From positions 434,001 through 498,000 of the forward strand of contig NZ_LT629741.1 of the NCBI RefSeq assembly GCF_900105135.1: a stretch of DNA of 64,000 nucleotides. The letters are read 5' to 3'. Position 1 is the first letter of the stretch, and each line of letters begins with the position of its first letter. The translations under genes and the position numbers were made by a program. Positions 34,605 through 44,072 of this stretch are shown here, piece after piece. This DNA is from Gramella sp. MAR_2010_147 (GTDB lineage Bacteria; Bacteroidota; Bacteroidia; Flavobacteriales; Flavobacteriaceae). Below the pieces are notes generated by a model that saw only the letters and a list, made by a program, of their open reading frames with translations, was not told the DNA's origin and made no database searches.

Positions 34605-35339
34605 TTAATTACTCATATCAGAATTTAGTTTGTAGGTATAAGACCAGCTATTTTCTAAGGTTTTGAACCACTTTTCCCAAAGGGCTGCCGCTTTTTCTTC
34701 TCCTACAAGATCTGTATAGATTTTTGCCGGGCTATCTCTTTCAACATCCATTTCGGCATATTTATTAAATGGATATGCAAAGATAAAATCTGCTGTCTCT
34801 GGACCACCGAATTTAATATTATACCATTCCCCCCGTGGAGCATCTTCTTTACTTTTTATAGCTTCGGTTACTGTGGAAACTACCTCTTCAAAAAGATATT
34901 CCTTATGGACTTGGTAATAGGTGACATTAATATATTTAGGGGTTGCCGACGAGTTACTGCTCAACTTTGGTATATGTCGGGCAATTCTTGAACTTACTTT
35001 TTCAATATGCGGCATTATCAAATTGATCAGCGTAATATAACATGCTTTACTGGACGGATCTTCTTTATCCATTTCTGCCCAATTAGTCATATTACCAGAC
35101 ATGATATAGAAATTACCTTCTCCCTGTTGCCGGTGCCACATGTTCCAATTTTCTTTACCATTATTTTCCAGGTAACAAGCTTTCCAGGCTTTAACCCCTT
35201 CTATAAACTGGGCGTGATGACCTTGTTTTACCGTAATTTCACTGGTGGTTAAAATTTCACCTTCATTTTCCTGAGCATTTAAAATACTCATGCTAAAGAT
35301 TGCTGCAATAATGGCTGTAAAAATTTTAATAGTTCTCAT
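34605..35339 (-). CDS. Secreted protein with two dimeric alpha-beta barrel-like halves
   Basis: A 244-residue protein with a signal peptide (MRTIKIFTAIIAAIFSMSIL then NAQ). The mature part seems to hold two similar units: one beginning SEITVKQGHHAQFIEGVKAWK and a second beginning YYQVHKEYLFEEVVSTVTEA. Each has the strand-helix-strand pattern of antibiotic-biosynthesis-monooxygenase-like folds. No catalytic residues can be named. It is a single gene. Function unknown. Confidence 0.6.
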   Translation of the reverse strand: MRTIKIFTAIIAAIFSMSILNAQENEGEILTTSEITVKQGHHAQFIEGVKAWKACYLENNGKENWNMWHRQQGEGNFYIMSGNMTNWAEMDKEDPSSKACYITLINLIMPHIEKVSSRIARHIPKLSSNSSATPKYINVTYYQVHKEYLFEEVVSTVTEAIKSKEDAPRGEWYNIKFGGPETADFIFAYPFNKYAEMDVERDSPAKIYTDLVGEEKAAALWEKWFKTLENSWSYTYKLNSDMSN

Positions 35340-35470
35340 ACGTTATTTTTTGGTTGATACATAATTCAGTGTAACTCTAAATAACTAATAATCAGAGATT
35401 AAAATAAACGATGCAGGACGAAAGTATAAATGTGTTGTCCCAGGAAGTGGTTTAATTTAACGGGAAAAAA

Positions 35471-36214
35471 TTAAATAGTTTGTAGGCGTTTTAGCAACTT
35501 ATTCTTCAATGATTTACCAATAGGAATCGCCTTCCTGGCAATTACTATATGACTTGTGGCTACTTCCCTAATTTGAGAAATATTGATTATATAGGAACGG
35601 TGGATCCTTAAAAAATGCTTAGAAGGCAATTTCTTATCCATCTCTTTGAGTGTAATTACCAGAAGATATTCCTTATTCCTGGTAAAAATGCGGCAGTAAT
35701 TACGTTCGGCTTCAATATAAAGAATGTCCTCAATGTTCACCTTAACCATGGAGTTCAAGTGTCTAACGAAAATACAATCATTTAAGATGAAGGGATTGCT
35801 TTCCTGTGTTCTTAACTCTGAATCGCTCCCGTTTTTAGAGTTTACTTGAGTTATAGTGAGCTGGATCGCTCGTTGAAGATCTAATTTTTTAAAGGGCTTA
35901 GCTATGAAACCGTAAGGATGTGTTGCCTTCGCTCTTTCAAAATGAGCATCATCGGCATTAGCAGTTAAATAAATAATTGGAATATCATGGGATCTTTGCA
36001 TTGCCAATGCTGTTTCTATGCCATCTAAATCGCCTTTAAGATTAATATCCAGCAGTAAAATATCGGGAATTTCAGATTTTAGTTGCATTAAAGCTTCTTC
36101 ACCTCTGGGGACAATTCCGGTAACTTCATAGCCCATTTCAGTTAGTTGCAAAGAAATATTGGCAGCAATAATCATTTCATCCTCCACAATGAGTATTTTG
36201 ATTTTCTCTTCCAT
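35471..36214 (-). CDS. LytTR-family response regulator
   Basis: A 247-residue regulator. The N-terminal receiver domain has acidic residues E11-D12 and the phosphorylation site D56 in DILLLDINLKGD. The C-terminal LytTR DNA-binding domain spans about 140-245 (YIEAERNYCRIFT, FLRIHRSYIINISQI). It overlaps the upstream histidine kinase gene by one base, so the two form a two-component pair. LytTR regulators bind paired direct repeats; no target site was sought successfully here. Confidence 0.93.
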   Translation of the reverse strand: MEEKIKILIVEDEMIIAANISLQLTEMGYEVTGIVPRGEEALMQLKSEIPDILLLDINLKGDLDGIETALAMQRSHDIPIIYLTANADDAHFERAKATHPYGFIAKPFKKLDLQRAIQLTITQVNSKNGSDSELRTQESNPFILNDCIFVRHLNSMVKVNIEDILYIEAERNYCRIFTRNKEYLLVITLKEMDKKLPSKHFLRIHRSYIINISQIREVATSHIVIARKAIPIGKSLKNKLLKRLQTI

Positions 36215-38100
36215 CAGGCACTTTTTTCAAATTGAAAGTCAAACTTAATATGGGTTCCATGATTGTTACGTTCTAACATACTGCCATTTAACTGCTGTGT
36301 TAATAATTTGACTAATTGTGAACCGAAACCGGTACCTTTTGGAGTAAGACCTTCTGTTTTCCCCACCCCATTATCTTTCACCTCCAGTTTTAAATTTTGA
36401 TCCCTGTCCTTTTCCAGACTTATATTGATAACGCCCTGTTGCCGTTCTGGAAATGCATACTTAAGCGCATTTGTAAGCAGCTCGTTTACTATTAGGCCAA
36501 TGGGGACGGCTGTATCCACATCCAGTTCCAGTTTATCCATCGCGCACTCAATTTTCACCCGCTCTTCTGCATTGAAGCTGTCGAGAATCCCTTCGCTCAG
36601 GTTCAAGAAATAATCCTTCATTTCAATACTTCCCAGATTTGTCCCCTGATATAACTTCTGATGAATAATTCCCATAGACTGTACCCGATTCTGGCTGGCG
36701 ATCATCGCGTCTTTTGTGGCAGGATCTTCAATCTGTGCCGATTGTAAAGCAATCAGGCTTTTCACCATTTCCAGGTTATTTTTAACACGGTGATGTATTT
36801 CTTTCAACAGGAGTTCATTTTCAGCATTTTTCGCTCGAATAATTCGGGTGGCTTTTTTGCTCTTGTAGAAAAAGTAAAGCAATGAAAGCAGAAAGATCAA
36901 TAATAAAGATGCGATCACGATAAAAAGTAATTGTGTCTTATTTTTCTGATCGATCAAAGCAGCCTGAGATTGCAGAGCCTCATCTTTTTTCCCGGTTTCA
37001 TATTTAATAGCCATTTCAGATTCAATATTGGCTATCTCCCCTTCCAATAGGTTCTTGGAATTGTTGTAGGCCCTGTCTTTATATTCTAAAGCATTCTTAT
37101 AATCCCCAAGTTGAATATAAGTTTCTGCCAAATCTAAATAAGGCTGTATAAGTCCTATCTGGCCTTTTTCATCATAAGCATTTACACCAGCCAGCAGATG
37201 ATCCTGGGCTTCCTTATAATTTTCCTGTAAAAGGTAAATATGCCCAATTTCAGTTCTATACGTGGCACAACGTTCTTTGCCTATATGTTCTTTACATAAT
37301 TCCCACGCTGCTATATAGTCTTTTAAGGCATTTTCATAGTCTTTGGCTTTGGTATAAACTTCTCCCCGGTAGGAATATGCTCTAACTGGAACAAAAATTT
37401 CTTCGGGTACTTTTGTTCTAACTATTTCAAGACAATATTCCGTTGCGGCGTATGCTTTTTCAAATTCGCCTGTTTCGCCATAGCCTATGATCAAATTAAA
37501 TTGCGCAATGGCTAATTCACTATAATTTTCAGTTTCCTTCAATAACGGAATTGCCTGGTTAGTATAGGATATAGATTTTTCAAAATTACTCATCACACGA
37601 TATTGAACTCCTAAAGTGCGATAGGCGCTTCCGAGACCTGAATCATCGCCCAGTTCTTCATATAAATCAATAGCTTTGAAAATCACCTCCTGAGCTTTAT
37701 CTAATTGTCCGGTATTCAAATAGTCTATGGAAAGAGATCTGTAAGTATCTGCAATTCTCTTTTTATCATCACCTTTCAAATGGTACGATAATGCTTTCTC
37801 AGCATGAAGAACTACCGAGTCTGGTGAAAAAAATCCATTATAAGCATGCCATGAGGCCAGAGATTCGTGAATTTCAGCGATCAAACTGTCATTCTCTGTT
37901 TTCAAACCTCGCTGCAATGTTTTTAAGCCTATTTCGTGGAATTCATTTACGAACTTTTCTGAAGTGGTGTTTACACGCAGCCACGCCGCACTGGAGTCTA
38001 CCGATTGCTTATTGAGACTCTCAATGAGACCTTTAGATTGTGCAAAACCGAATATGGGAATAAAGCATACCAGTAAAATTGCGGAAGTGAATTTTGACAT
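36214..38100 (-). CDS. TPR-containing sensor histidine kinase (HisKA_2 type)
   Basis: A 628-residue kinase. It has a signal peptide (to about residue 20), a periplasmic array of tetratricopeptide repeats (about 70-370), one transmembrane helix (about 390-412), and a cytoplasmic kinase core. The core's phospho-acceptor motif is EIHHRVKNNLEMVKSLI and its ATP-binding motifs are NELLTNALKYAF and GTGFGSQLVKLL. It is a HisKA_2/HWE-like type common in Bacteroidota. It phosphorylates the cotranscribed LytTR regulator. The signal is unknown; the TPR domain suggests protein or peptide contacts. Confidence 0.92.
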   Translation of the reverse strand: MSKFTSAILLVCFIPIFGFAQSKGLIESLNKQSVDSSAAWLRVNTTSEKFVNEFHEIGLKTLQRGLKTENDSLIAEIHESLASWHAYNGFFSPDSVVLHAEKALSYHLKGDDKKRIADTYRSLSIDYLNTGQLDKAQEVIFKAIDLYEELGDDSGLGSAYRTLGVQYRVMSNFEKSISYTNQAIPLLKETENYSELAIAQFNLIIGYGETGEFEKAYAATEYCLEIVRTKVPEEIFVPVRAYSYRGEVYTKAKDYENALKDYIAAWELCKEHIGKERCATYRTEIGHIYLLQENYKEAQDHLLAGVNAYDEKGQIGLIQPYLDLAETYIQLGDYKNALEYKDRAYNNSKNLLEGEIANIESEMAIKYETGKKDEALQSQAALIDQKNKTQLLFIVIASLLLIFLLSLLYFFYKSKKATRIIRAKNAENELLLKEIHHRVKNNLEMVKSLIALQSAQIEDPATKDAMIASQNRVQSMGIIHQKLYQGTNLGSIEMKDYFLNLSEGILDSFNAEERVKIECAMDKLELDVDTAVPIGLIVNELLTNALKYAFPERQQGVINISLEKDRDQNLKLEVKDNGVGKTEGLTPKGTGFGSQLVKLLTQQLNGSMLERNNHGTHIKFDFQFEKSA

Positions 38101-38272
38101 ACCCCTAGAAATATCGGTTGTGAATGAACTAAATCGATACTTAAAGATACAAGAAATTCCTTATAAAAAATGCGGAAAATATTTATAAGTATCTGAAATT
38201 CAATTTATTCTTATTTTAATTCAAACAATAAAGGCTTGGAATTATGAACAGAATGAGATAGGGATAATTTTC

Positions 38273-38289
38273 GATCGGCGGGAATATAA
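38273..38289 (-). promoter_or_regulatory. Shared 17-base upstream motif, copy B
   Basis: Identical to 33621-33637 and in the same orientation relative to its gene, here about 173 bases before the histidine kinase ATG. In both copies the next bases read nAAAA. A shared promoter or operator is plausible. Confidence 0.45.
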
Positions 38290-38525
38290 TTGAAATGGAT
38301 TATTTTAAAAAAGATTCAGTAACGTTTGTTAGATGTTTAACGCCAGAAAAAAAAATCTAAGAAACGTATGTATTTGGTGGCAGAGCTATCGCTGTATTCA
38401 GAATTACCATTTTTAAGACTGCTTCTTTGAGAGAAATAACGCGTCTCAGAGCGTGGGATTCTTTAGTAAGATATACTACTTAGAAATTGGTGAGAAAAAA
38501 AGATGTTTTATTTAGAAGGTATAAA

Positions 38526-38567
38526 TTGAAAGATGATATTTATCTGGCAAAAATTATCATCTTTCAA
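38526..38567 (-). terminator. Hairpin after the GAF histidine kinase gene
   Basis: A perfect 13-bp stem, TTGAAAGATGATA / TATCATCTTTCAA, lies about 30 bases beyond the stop of the - strand kinase gene. The T run is weak, so it may instead stabilise the mRNA end. Confidence 0.55.
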
Positions 38568-38599
38568 AATTAAAAGCTGATAAGACTTCATTTAAATTC

Positions 38600-39817
38600 C
38601 TAGTTTAACTGCATCTTCTTAATAAAGAAATTAAAGACAGTTCCTTTTCCTAAAGTACTATCTACTGAAATATCTCCACCCATATTATCTATAAGTTTTT
38701 GAACCGTTGAAAGACCAATTCCATGACCAGTTTTACTATTTTCATCCTGGGATTCAATAACGGTAAAGAGTTCGAAAATTTCCTGTAATTTATCTTCTGG
38801 TATTCCAATTCCATTATCTTCTAATGAGAAATGATAAAAACCATTCTGTTCTTTACAATTAATGGTAATTATTATCTCTTCCTGGCTATTATACTTGAGA
38901 CTATTGCTAATTAGGTTCATCATAATCTGCCCTAAGCCTGCACGATTGGCTAAGATTTTAATATTTTCTTCGGGAAAATGAATATCACAGGAAGCATCGA
39001 TTCGTAAAAGATCTATGGTGTCTTCCAGGAGGTCATTCAGGAAAAATTCTTTTATATCTTTTACCAGGTTACCATCTTCAGAATAATACTCCAATAGACT
39101 AGTGACATATTCGCTTAATTTGAGTCCGGAATCTTTAATATATTTTAAGTATTCCACACCAGTTTCATCTAAAACATCGGTATATTTTGCTTTTAGAATA
39201 TCTGTAGTTAAAATGATATTGGCTAAAGGCATTTTAAGATCGTGGCTCACATTGCCTGCAAATTCTTTTAAGATCTTATTATTTTCCATTTGTTTTTGCT
39301 GGATCTTTTTGAGCTGTATATTTTGCAGGTGGTATTCATATAGAATTTCAACCTGCTTCCCCAAGGCTATAAGCGATTTTTTTTGATGTAAATTTAGTTT
39401 AATAGGTGCTTTATTTATTACGCAAAGCGTCCCTAAAGCCAAACCATTTTTATCTAAAATAGGAACGCCGGCATACGATCTAAAATGTGTGTCATTAGAT
39501 TGAACCAAGGGATTATCCTTGAAACGCTCGTCTTCTAAAGCATTTTCTATTTCAAAGACACTTTTTGGTTCTAGAATAGCATGACCACAAAAGGAAATAT
39601 CTCTTTCAGTTTCATTAACATATAGCCCTTTTTTTGATTTAAACCATTGTTTGTTTTCATCAAGAATAGTTAGCAAAGCGACTTGGGATTCGCATATTTC
39701 ACTGGCGAGTGTGGTAATATTATCAAAAGTATCCTGAGGTAAGGAATTTAATAAGCCAAGTTGTTTAACACTACGAAGCCTTAAACTCTCATTCTTAGGT
39801 TTTTCTGGTTTAATCAT
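38600..39817 (-). CDS. GAF-domain sensor histidine kinase
   Basis: A 405-residue soluble kinase. An N-terminal GAF domain spans about 20-165 (AHILEP-type context SFCGHAILEPKSVFEI, YAGVPILDKNGLALGTLCV). A coiled linker leads to HisKA with the phospho-acceptor histidine in NVSHDLKMPLANI. The HATPase domain has NLISNSLKY, DNGIGIPEDK and GHGIGLSTVQKL. No membrane segment is seen, so it senses a cytoplasmic signal; the ligand is unknown. No adjacent response regulator is encoded; it may work with a distant partner. Confidence 0.92.
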   Translation of the reverse strand: MIKPEKPKNESLRLRSVKQLGLLNSLPQDTFDNITTLASEICESQVALLTILDENKQWFKSKKGLYVNETERDISFCGHAILEPKSVFEIENALEDERFKDNPLVQSNDTHFRSYAGVPILDKNGLALGTLCVINKAPIKLNLHQKKSLIALGKQVEILYEYHLQNIQLKKIQQKQMENNKILKEFAGNVSHDLKMPLANIILTTDILKAKYTDVLDETGVEYLKYIKDSGLKLSEYVTSLLEYYSEDGNLVKDIKEFFLNDLLEDTIDLLRIDASCDIHFPEENIKILANRAGLGQIMMNLISNSLKYNSQEEIIITINCKEQNGFYHFSLEDNGIGIPEDKLQEIFELFTVIESQDENSKTGHGIGLSTVQKLIDNMGGDISVDSTLGKGTVFNFFIKKMQLN

Positions 39818-40028
39818 TTTACCGTTAGGTTTATTGCAAATAAATAGACTTGAAAGTTTTGATTAAGATTCTTGGGCAGGCAATGGGTAAATATAAGTAG
39901 TACCTTGACAAAGGTAAAACTTTTTATTTTTTGTAATTAGGTTTTATGAGTGAGCGGTAATTCTTAGCATATCCAGATATATATCTAAATCTGAAAATGA
40001 GATTTTCAAAGAAAAAGATATTGAATGT

Positions 40029-40475
40029 TTAGTAATTATCATCATTACTGTTTTCTCTTAATTTTCCATTTAAAAAACCGAAAATAAGATTTATAAAAAT
40101 CACAAATAAAGTTAGGGCTATTAGGTGTAAATACAATCCGAATCCAGCCAGACATCCGGCCGCAGCACTGCACCATATTGCCGCTGAAGTTGCCAGTCCT
40201 GTTACGGCAGTTTCATTCTTTTCATGTAGAATTACACCTGCACCTAAGAACCCAACACCTACCACAATCTGACCAACAATTCTGGTCATATCTGTACTAT
40301 CTGATTCCTGGAACATTAAAGAGATGGTAATAAAAGTTGCCGCTCCAAGTGCTACCAGAGAATAGGTTTTGAGTCCGGCTGGTTTGCCTTTGTATTGTCT
40401 TTCTAATCCCATAAAAGCACCGCTAATAGCGGCAATACCAATTTTTAATATAAATTCCCAGATATCTAATTCCAT
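40029..40475 (-). CDS. MgtC/SapB family membrane protein
   Basis: A 148-residue protein with four to five hydrophobic segments and the MgtC signature: ISGAFMGLERQYKGKPAGLKT, FLGAGVILHE and GLATSAAIWCSAAAG. MgtC proteins help cells grow at low magnesium and can inhibit F-type ATPase. It lacks the C-terminal ACT-like domain of longer MgtC, as in SapB-type members. It stands alone; no magnesium riboswitch was recognised upstream. Confidence 0.9.
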   Translation of the reverse strand: MELDIWEFILKIGIAAISGAFMGLERQYKGKPAGLKTYSLVALGAATFITISLMFQESDSTDMTRIVGQIVVGVGFLGAGVILHEKNETAVTGLATSAAIWCSAAAGCLAGFGLYLHLIALTLFVIFINLIFGFLNGKLRENSNDDNY

Positions 40476-41012
40476 GACACATATTATTAACTCTCCCTCC
40501 GCTGATTGGCTCTCTACTCATTTTATTTAAGAAAGTTACAGTTTTTATTTTTACAAGATACTTTCCCAATAAACTCTGAAACTCATCATTGCTGGCCGAA
40601 TATTTTGATGCAGCCAGGCTGAAATTATCAAAGGAGCCAACCATGTTTTAAAGTGGATATCACCGGTTTATATTTAGCCAGTAAGTTTTCTTGGCGATAC
40701 TGGTATTTATTTCTATTTCCTAGTACAGAAATAATGAGTCCTTGCTATTACTGATGAAATTGCGAGGTACAAAAAGGGCACAAGAAATTAACACAAAAAA
40801 TAGAATAAAAATTTCTCTGGTTTTGTTAGTATACTTTCGTTGGTGAATTCACTGTAAGCTCCATTTGAGTTTAATAGGTCCAAATTTCAAATTTAAAAGA
40901 AAAAAAGCATATGAGCCTGTAATTAATAGCGGCTCATATGCTTTTTCTATCGAAACAAAATTGACGCAGGTTCAACTATCCCTCCATCAACTTTATTTAT
41001 TTTGAAGTAATT
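40476..41012. other. 537-base non-coding gap with a strong hairpin
   Basis: It holds the terminator at 40902-40946 and the upstream region of mgtC. TTG-N15-TAACTTTC on the - strand near 40530-40556 could be a weak mgtC promoter. No open frame of value is present. Confidence 0.4.
40902..40946. terminator. Strong bidirectional terminator
   Basis: A perfect 16-bp stem, AAAAAGCATATGAGCC / GGCTCATATGCTTTTT, has a 13-base loop and A/T tails on both sides. It lies 67-111 bases after the stop of the SoxB-like gene on the - strand, which it should terminate. Confidence 0.88.
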
Positions 41013-42668
41013 TTATTTAAATTGATAATTAGTTCCAGGGACCGTAGAAAATGAAAATTTCCCCAGGTATTCACAATAGGCACGACCTTCAATAGTAGGT
41101 GATACAGGAGACTTTTCTTGTAAGTATTCTTCCATTACGTCATGAATGGTATAATCCATAACCTCTACATCCTTCACGTTAGGCATGCGACAAAGTGTAT
41201 CTAAGGGATCGCCGGGACGCACACAGGCAGAAATGCTGTACATCCTATCACTTTGTAAGAGTTCACCATTCACTGTGATCTCTTGAATTCGTTCGCCCTT
41301 AGAGTTTTGACTGTTGAATTGAACCTCCATACCTGAAAACCTTACCAGCCAGCCTCCAAATCTGTCGAGAGGGTCCTGTGAAAATGCATTGTGCATTTCC
41401 TGTTCAAGCCAATCTCTGATCTGTGCACCCGAAGCTTTACCAGTTTTTACTTTTTCATTCACAGGTAAAAGGTTCCACAGGTTTGCCCTGGTTATAGGAG
41501 CCGCTTGGCCGTTCTTAGGTACTATGGGATTTCCAAAGCGAAAGCCATTGGAAATGGCAATATCAACTCCGGTTTTCCATTTCGCTGCATCTGTTATCAT
41601 GTTGTCTATTGGATTTTCTACCGTTAAATACCTGTATAAAGGTTGGTTAGTGTACCCAATCACGGTCTCCAGGTGATCCCGATAGGGCGCTTTTGCCTTT
41701 TTTACCAGCTTTTGAATTTCAGCATCTGCCGGATATTTTTGAGGATCAACTTCAATAAGTTCGTACTTATCACCTACAAATTCTCCGTCAATAAAGTTCA
41801 GTGTAAGTTTGCCAACAAAGGATCCAAAGGCTCCAGGTTCAGTAACTTTAGCATATTTACCCTGAATTGGTTCCCTAACCCGTTCATGAGTGTCATTTCC
41901 CAGGATATAATCTACATTTCTGGCAATTGGATTATTTGCCAATTTTACTTGTTTAAAAATTCCTAAATGGGTGACGAGGAATAATACATCTACATTCTTT
42001 TCATTTTTTAATGAATTCAGAGTTTTTTCAAACTCCCTGGTATATCCGGAGAATTCGATGCCCTTACTAAACACAGGATTTTGCCTAACGGGTACATCCG
42101 GGTCATTTAGACCTACAAAACCAATCCTGATGCCTTCAATTTCTTTGATCCAATGAGGAGGGAATAAAGCTTTTTTACCATTCTCATGATACATATTTTG
42201 TGCGATGACCTGAGTTTCATAACCATTCATCACATCAATCATGATATTTTTCCCATAGACCACCTCCCAGTTTCCTGGAATAATTACATCATACCCCATT
42301 TTTTTAATAATGCCGGGCATGACTTTTCCTTTTGATAAAGCTGCATACCCGCTTCCCTGAATGAGGTCACCACCGTCCACAATAAGTGTATTACCCGGGT
42401 TAGATGCACGTTCCTCGTCGAATAACGTTTTTATATTCGCCAGGCCACCTCTATTTTTAAAAACGATCTCTTCATTTTCCCAGAAAAGTTCTGGATGAGT
42501 ATCCAATTGACCATGTATATCTGCGGTTTGGAGCACTGTGATACTAAGAGTGTCCGTTTTCGTGTTCGCTTTAATCATTCTATTATCATTCGCTTTATAA
42601 GCAATGAAAACCATAAGAATACTGGTTAATCCTATAAAGCCTAAAAGCTTATTATTAAATTTTGTCAT
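41013..42668 (-). CDS. Secreted SoxB-like/5'-nucleotidase-family metallophosphoesterase
   Basis: A 551-residue protein with an N-terminal hydrophobic segment (likely signal anchor or signal peptide), a calcineurin-like metal domain and a C-terminal 5'-nucleotidase-type domain. Metal motifs are QTADIHGQLD, VDGGDLIQGSG, GNWEVVYG, THLG and GNDTHE. The GNWE in place of the common GNHD/E is, as I recall, a feature of SoxB, which hydrolyses sulfate off SoxYZ-bound thiosulfate. The C-terminal domain closes with PTIEGRAYCEYLGKF. It is cotranscribed with dsrE- and doxX-like genes, which favours a sulfur role. A plain 5'-nucleotidase remains possible. Confidence 0.8.
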   Translation of the reverse strand: MTKFNNKLLGFIGLTSILMVFIAYKANDNRMIKANTKTDTLSITVLQTADIHGQLDTHPELFWENEEIVFKNRGGLANIKTLFDEERASNPGNTLIVDGGDLIQGSGYAALSKGKVMPGIIKKMGYDVIIPGNWEVVYGKNIMIDVMNGYETQVIAQNMYHENGKKALFPPHWIKEIEGIRIGFVGLNDPDVPVRQNPVFSKGIEFSGYTREFEKTLNSLKNEKNVDVLFLVTHLGIFKQVKLANNPIARNVDYILGNDTHERVREPIQGKYAKVTEPGAFGSFVGKLTLNFIDGEFVGDKYELIEVDPQKYPADAEIQKLVKKAKAPYRDHLETVIGYTNQPLYRYLTVENPIDNMITDAAKWKTGVDIAISNGFRFGNPIVPKNGQAAPITRANLWNLLPVNEKVKTGKASGAQIRDWLEQEMHNAFSQDPLDRFGGWLVRFSGMEVQFNSQNSKGERIQEITVNGELLQSDRMYSISACVRPGDPLDTLCRMPNVKDVEVMDYTIHDVMEEYLQEKSPVSPTIEGRAYCEYLGKFSFSTVPGTNYQFK

Positions 42669-42670
42669 AT

Positions 42671-43093
42671 CTACAGACTTATGCTTTTATATCCTTTTTT
42701 CTGAAGCTGAAAATTGTAAAGAATACCATTTTCTACCACTTTCATTTCTTCCGGGATATCTTTTTTTTCAATTTGGAATTTATTCAGGGAGAAACCGCAG
42801 GCTACGAGTTTCACGTTTAACTTTTCAGCCCTGGCAATGAACTTATCCATTTTTATTGGATCGGTAATATCACCTATCTCTTTTCCGCAGATGATAATTA
42901 CAAATTCGCCGAATCGCTTTCCATCTTCATCTTTCAGGTTTTCTGCAGTTAGTAATATCGGTTGTAATTGCGGAACCTTTTTGGTAAGCACCACATAATT
43001 ATGTTTTTCAGGCTTAGATGTTTGAGCCTGAGTCTGCTTTCCTGTGAAAAGAGTGAGTGCCAGAAGTATACTGGTATAAAATATTGTTTTCAT
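42671..43093 (-). CDS. Periplasmic DsrE-family sulfur carrier-like protein
   Basis: The frame is open to 43126, but the signal peptide (MKTIFYTSILLALTLF ... QTQAQ) starts at the ATG at 43093 (140 residues), the likely start. The mature part matches the DsrE fold: EFVIIICGKEIGDITD with a candidate cysteine, and KLVACGFSLNKFQI with a second. DsrE-like proteins carry sulfur as persulfide. The gene lies 2 bases before the SoxB-like gene and 1 base after the doxX-like gene, forming one operon. Confidence 0.82.
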   Translation of the reverse strand: MKTIFYTSILLALTLFTGKQTQAQTSKPEKHNYVVLTKKVPQLQPILLTAENLKDEDGKRFGEFVIIICGKEIGDITDPIKMDKFIARAEKLNVKLVACGFSLNKFQIEKKDIPEEMKVVENGILYNFQLQKKGYKSISL

Positions 43094-43094
43094 G

Positions 43095-43499
43095 TTATTT
43101 GACTTTAAAAAGTTTATCGGTATCATTAATTATAAAAAATAGAAGACCTCCCATAATTGCTATGTTTTTAAAAAGTGGTCCAAGTGTGTTTATTTGCCCT
43201 ACCTGTACAGACAGGGTTATGGGTATTAATACGAGTACTAAAACGATCGCCGTCCATCTGGTTTTGTATCCTATCAGGAATAAAAAGCCTGCTGCTAGCA
43301 TTACGATTCCGGAGAGGATCACTAGCCAGTTTGGATCCCCAAAAAAATAGGCGATTCCTTTAAAACTGGCCTGTTCAAGCCTTTGGACTGTTTTCGTGGT
43401 ATTAAGCAGATGATTACCGCCTGCTACCAAAAAAATCCCACTAACCAAAACTCGCAATAACTGTATGGAACGACGACTAATATGAATTTTGTTAGTCAT
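43095..43499 (-). CDS. DoxX-family membrane protein
   Basis: A 134-residue protein with four predicted transmembrane helices and the DoxX-like start VLVSGIFLVAGGNHLL and GIVMLAAGFLFLIGYKTRW. Family members include a subunit of thiosulfate:quinone oxidoreductase, but many have unknown roles. It is the first gene of the doxX-dsrE-soxB-like operon. The context supports transfer of electrons from a sulfur compound to quinone; not proven. Confidence 0.85.
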   Translation of the reverse strand: MTNKIHISRRSIQLLRVLVSGIFLVAGGNHLLNTTKTVQRLEQASFKGIAYFFGDPNWLVILSGIVMLAAGFLFLIGYKTRWTAIVLVLVLIPITLSVQVGQINTLGPLFKNIAIMGGLLFFIINDTDKLFKVK

Positions 43500-43574
43500 T
43501 GTTTTGTGATATTATAAAATATATATGGTTTGAAGCGGAGTATTACTCAGCCTCATCGAATACTAAAAGTTGGA

Positions 43575-43937
43575 CTATGCTAGTTTGGGAGGAGGGGAAA
43601 GGTGATCCAGATAGATCGTGCTTAATCTGGATGTAAAGACATTAGGAGCATGAATTATATTTTCCCGGAATTCAGTTTCGGAAAAAAATATTTCCAGTTT
43701 AAGCTGCGGACTGCATAAGCTGGCAATAGATAATTGCTGTGATTTTATTTCATTCTCTTGTAGTTGAAAATTGACAGTTCTTTTATCTTTTACAATTTCA
43801 CTATTTTTCTTGCAGAATGGATTAACCACAGTAATGAGATCATGACTTAAAATCTCGATTACTCCGGAGTCTACTATAAGGAGTTTTCCTCCAAAGAGTA
43901 GAATGAAAAATAGCGCTATGTAAATTTTTAAGTTCAC
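43575..43937 (-). CDS. Small secreted or membrane-anchored hypothetical protein
   Basis: A 120-residue protein with an N-terminal hydrophobic segment (IYIALFFILLFGGKLLI). The remainder is polar and ends with HLSPPPKLA. The family is not recognised; similar short proteins in flavobacteria sit beside metal-efflux or redox genes. It is upstream of, and on the same strand as, the doxX operon (75-base gap), so it may be cotranscribed. Confidence 0.5.
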   Translation of the reverse strand: MNLKIYIALFFILLFGGKLLIVDSGVIEILSHDLITVVNPFCKKNSEIVKDKRTVNFQLQENEIKSQQLSIASLCSPQLKLEIFFSETEFRENIIHAPNVFTSRLSTIYLDHLSPPPKLA

Positions 43938-44072
43938 CTAATGGCGAAATTAAAAGAATTTTCAAAGGATATATGTAACCTAGGTTACAGGAAGCCTCAA
44001 ATTTATAGTCAGTTTTTCAAAGGAATGTAATTATTAGAATTTAGATTGGTTATCTATCTTTATTGACGATTT

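Larger units (their letters stand above)
38101..38599. other. 499-base non-coding gap between two sensor kinases
   Basis: It holds copy B of the 17-base motif (38273-38289) and a 13-bp hairpin (38526-38567). No open frame is supported. The rest is AT-rich without recognisable sites. Confidence 0.45.

Noticed and set aside
40423..40644. - strand frame of 73 residues overlapping the mgtC start
   Set aside because: No motifs, wrong frame against mgtC, and no start signal.
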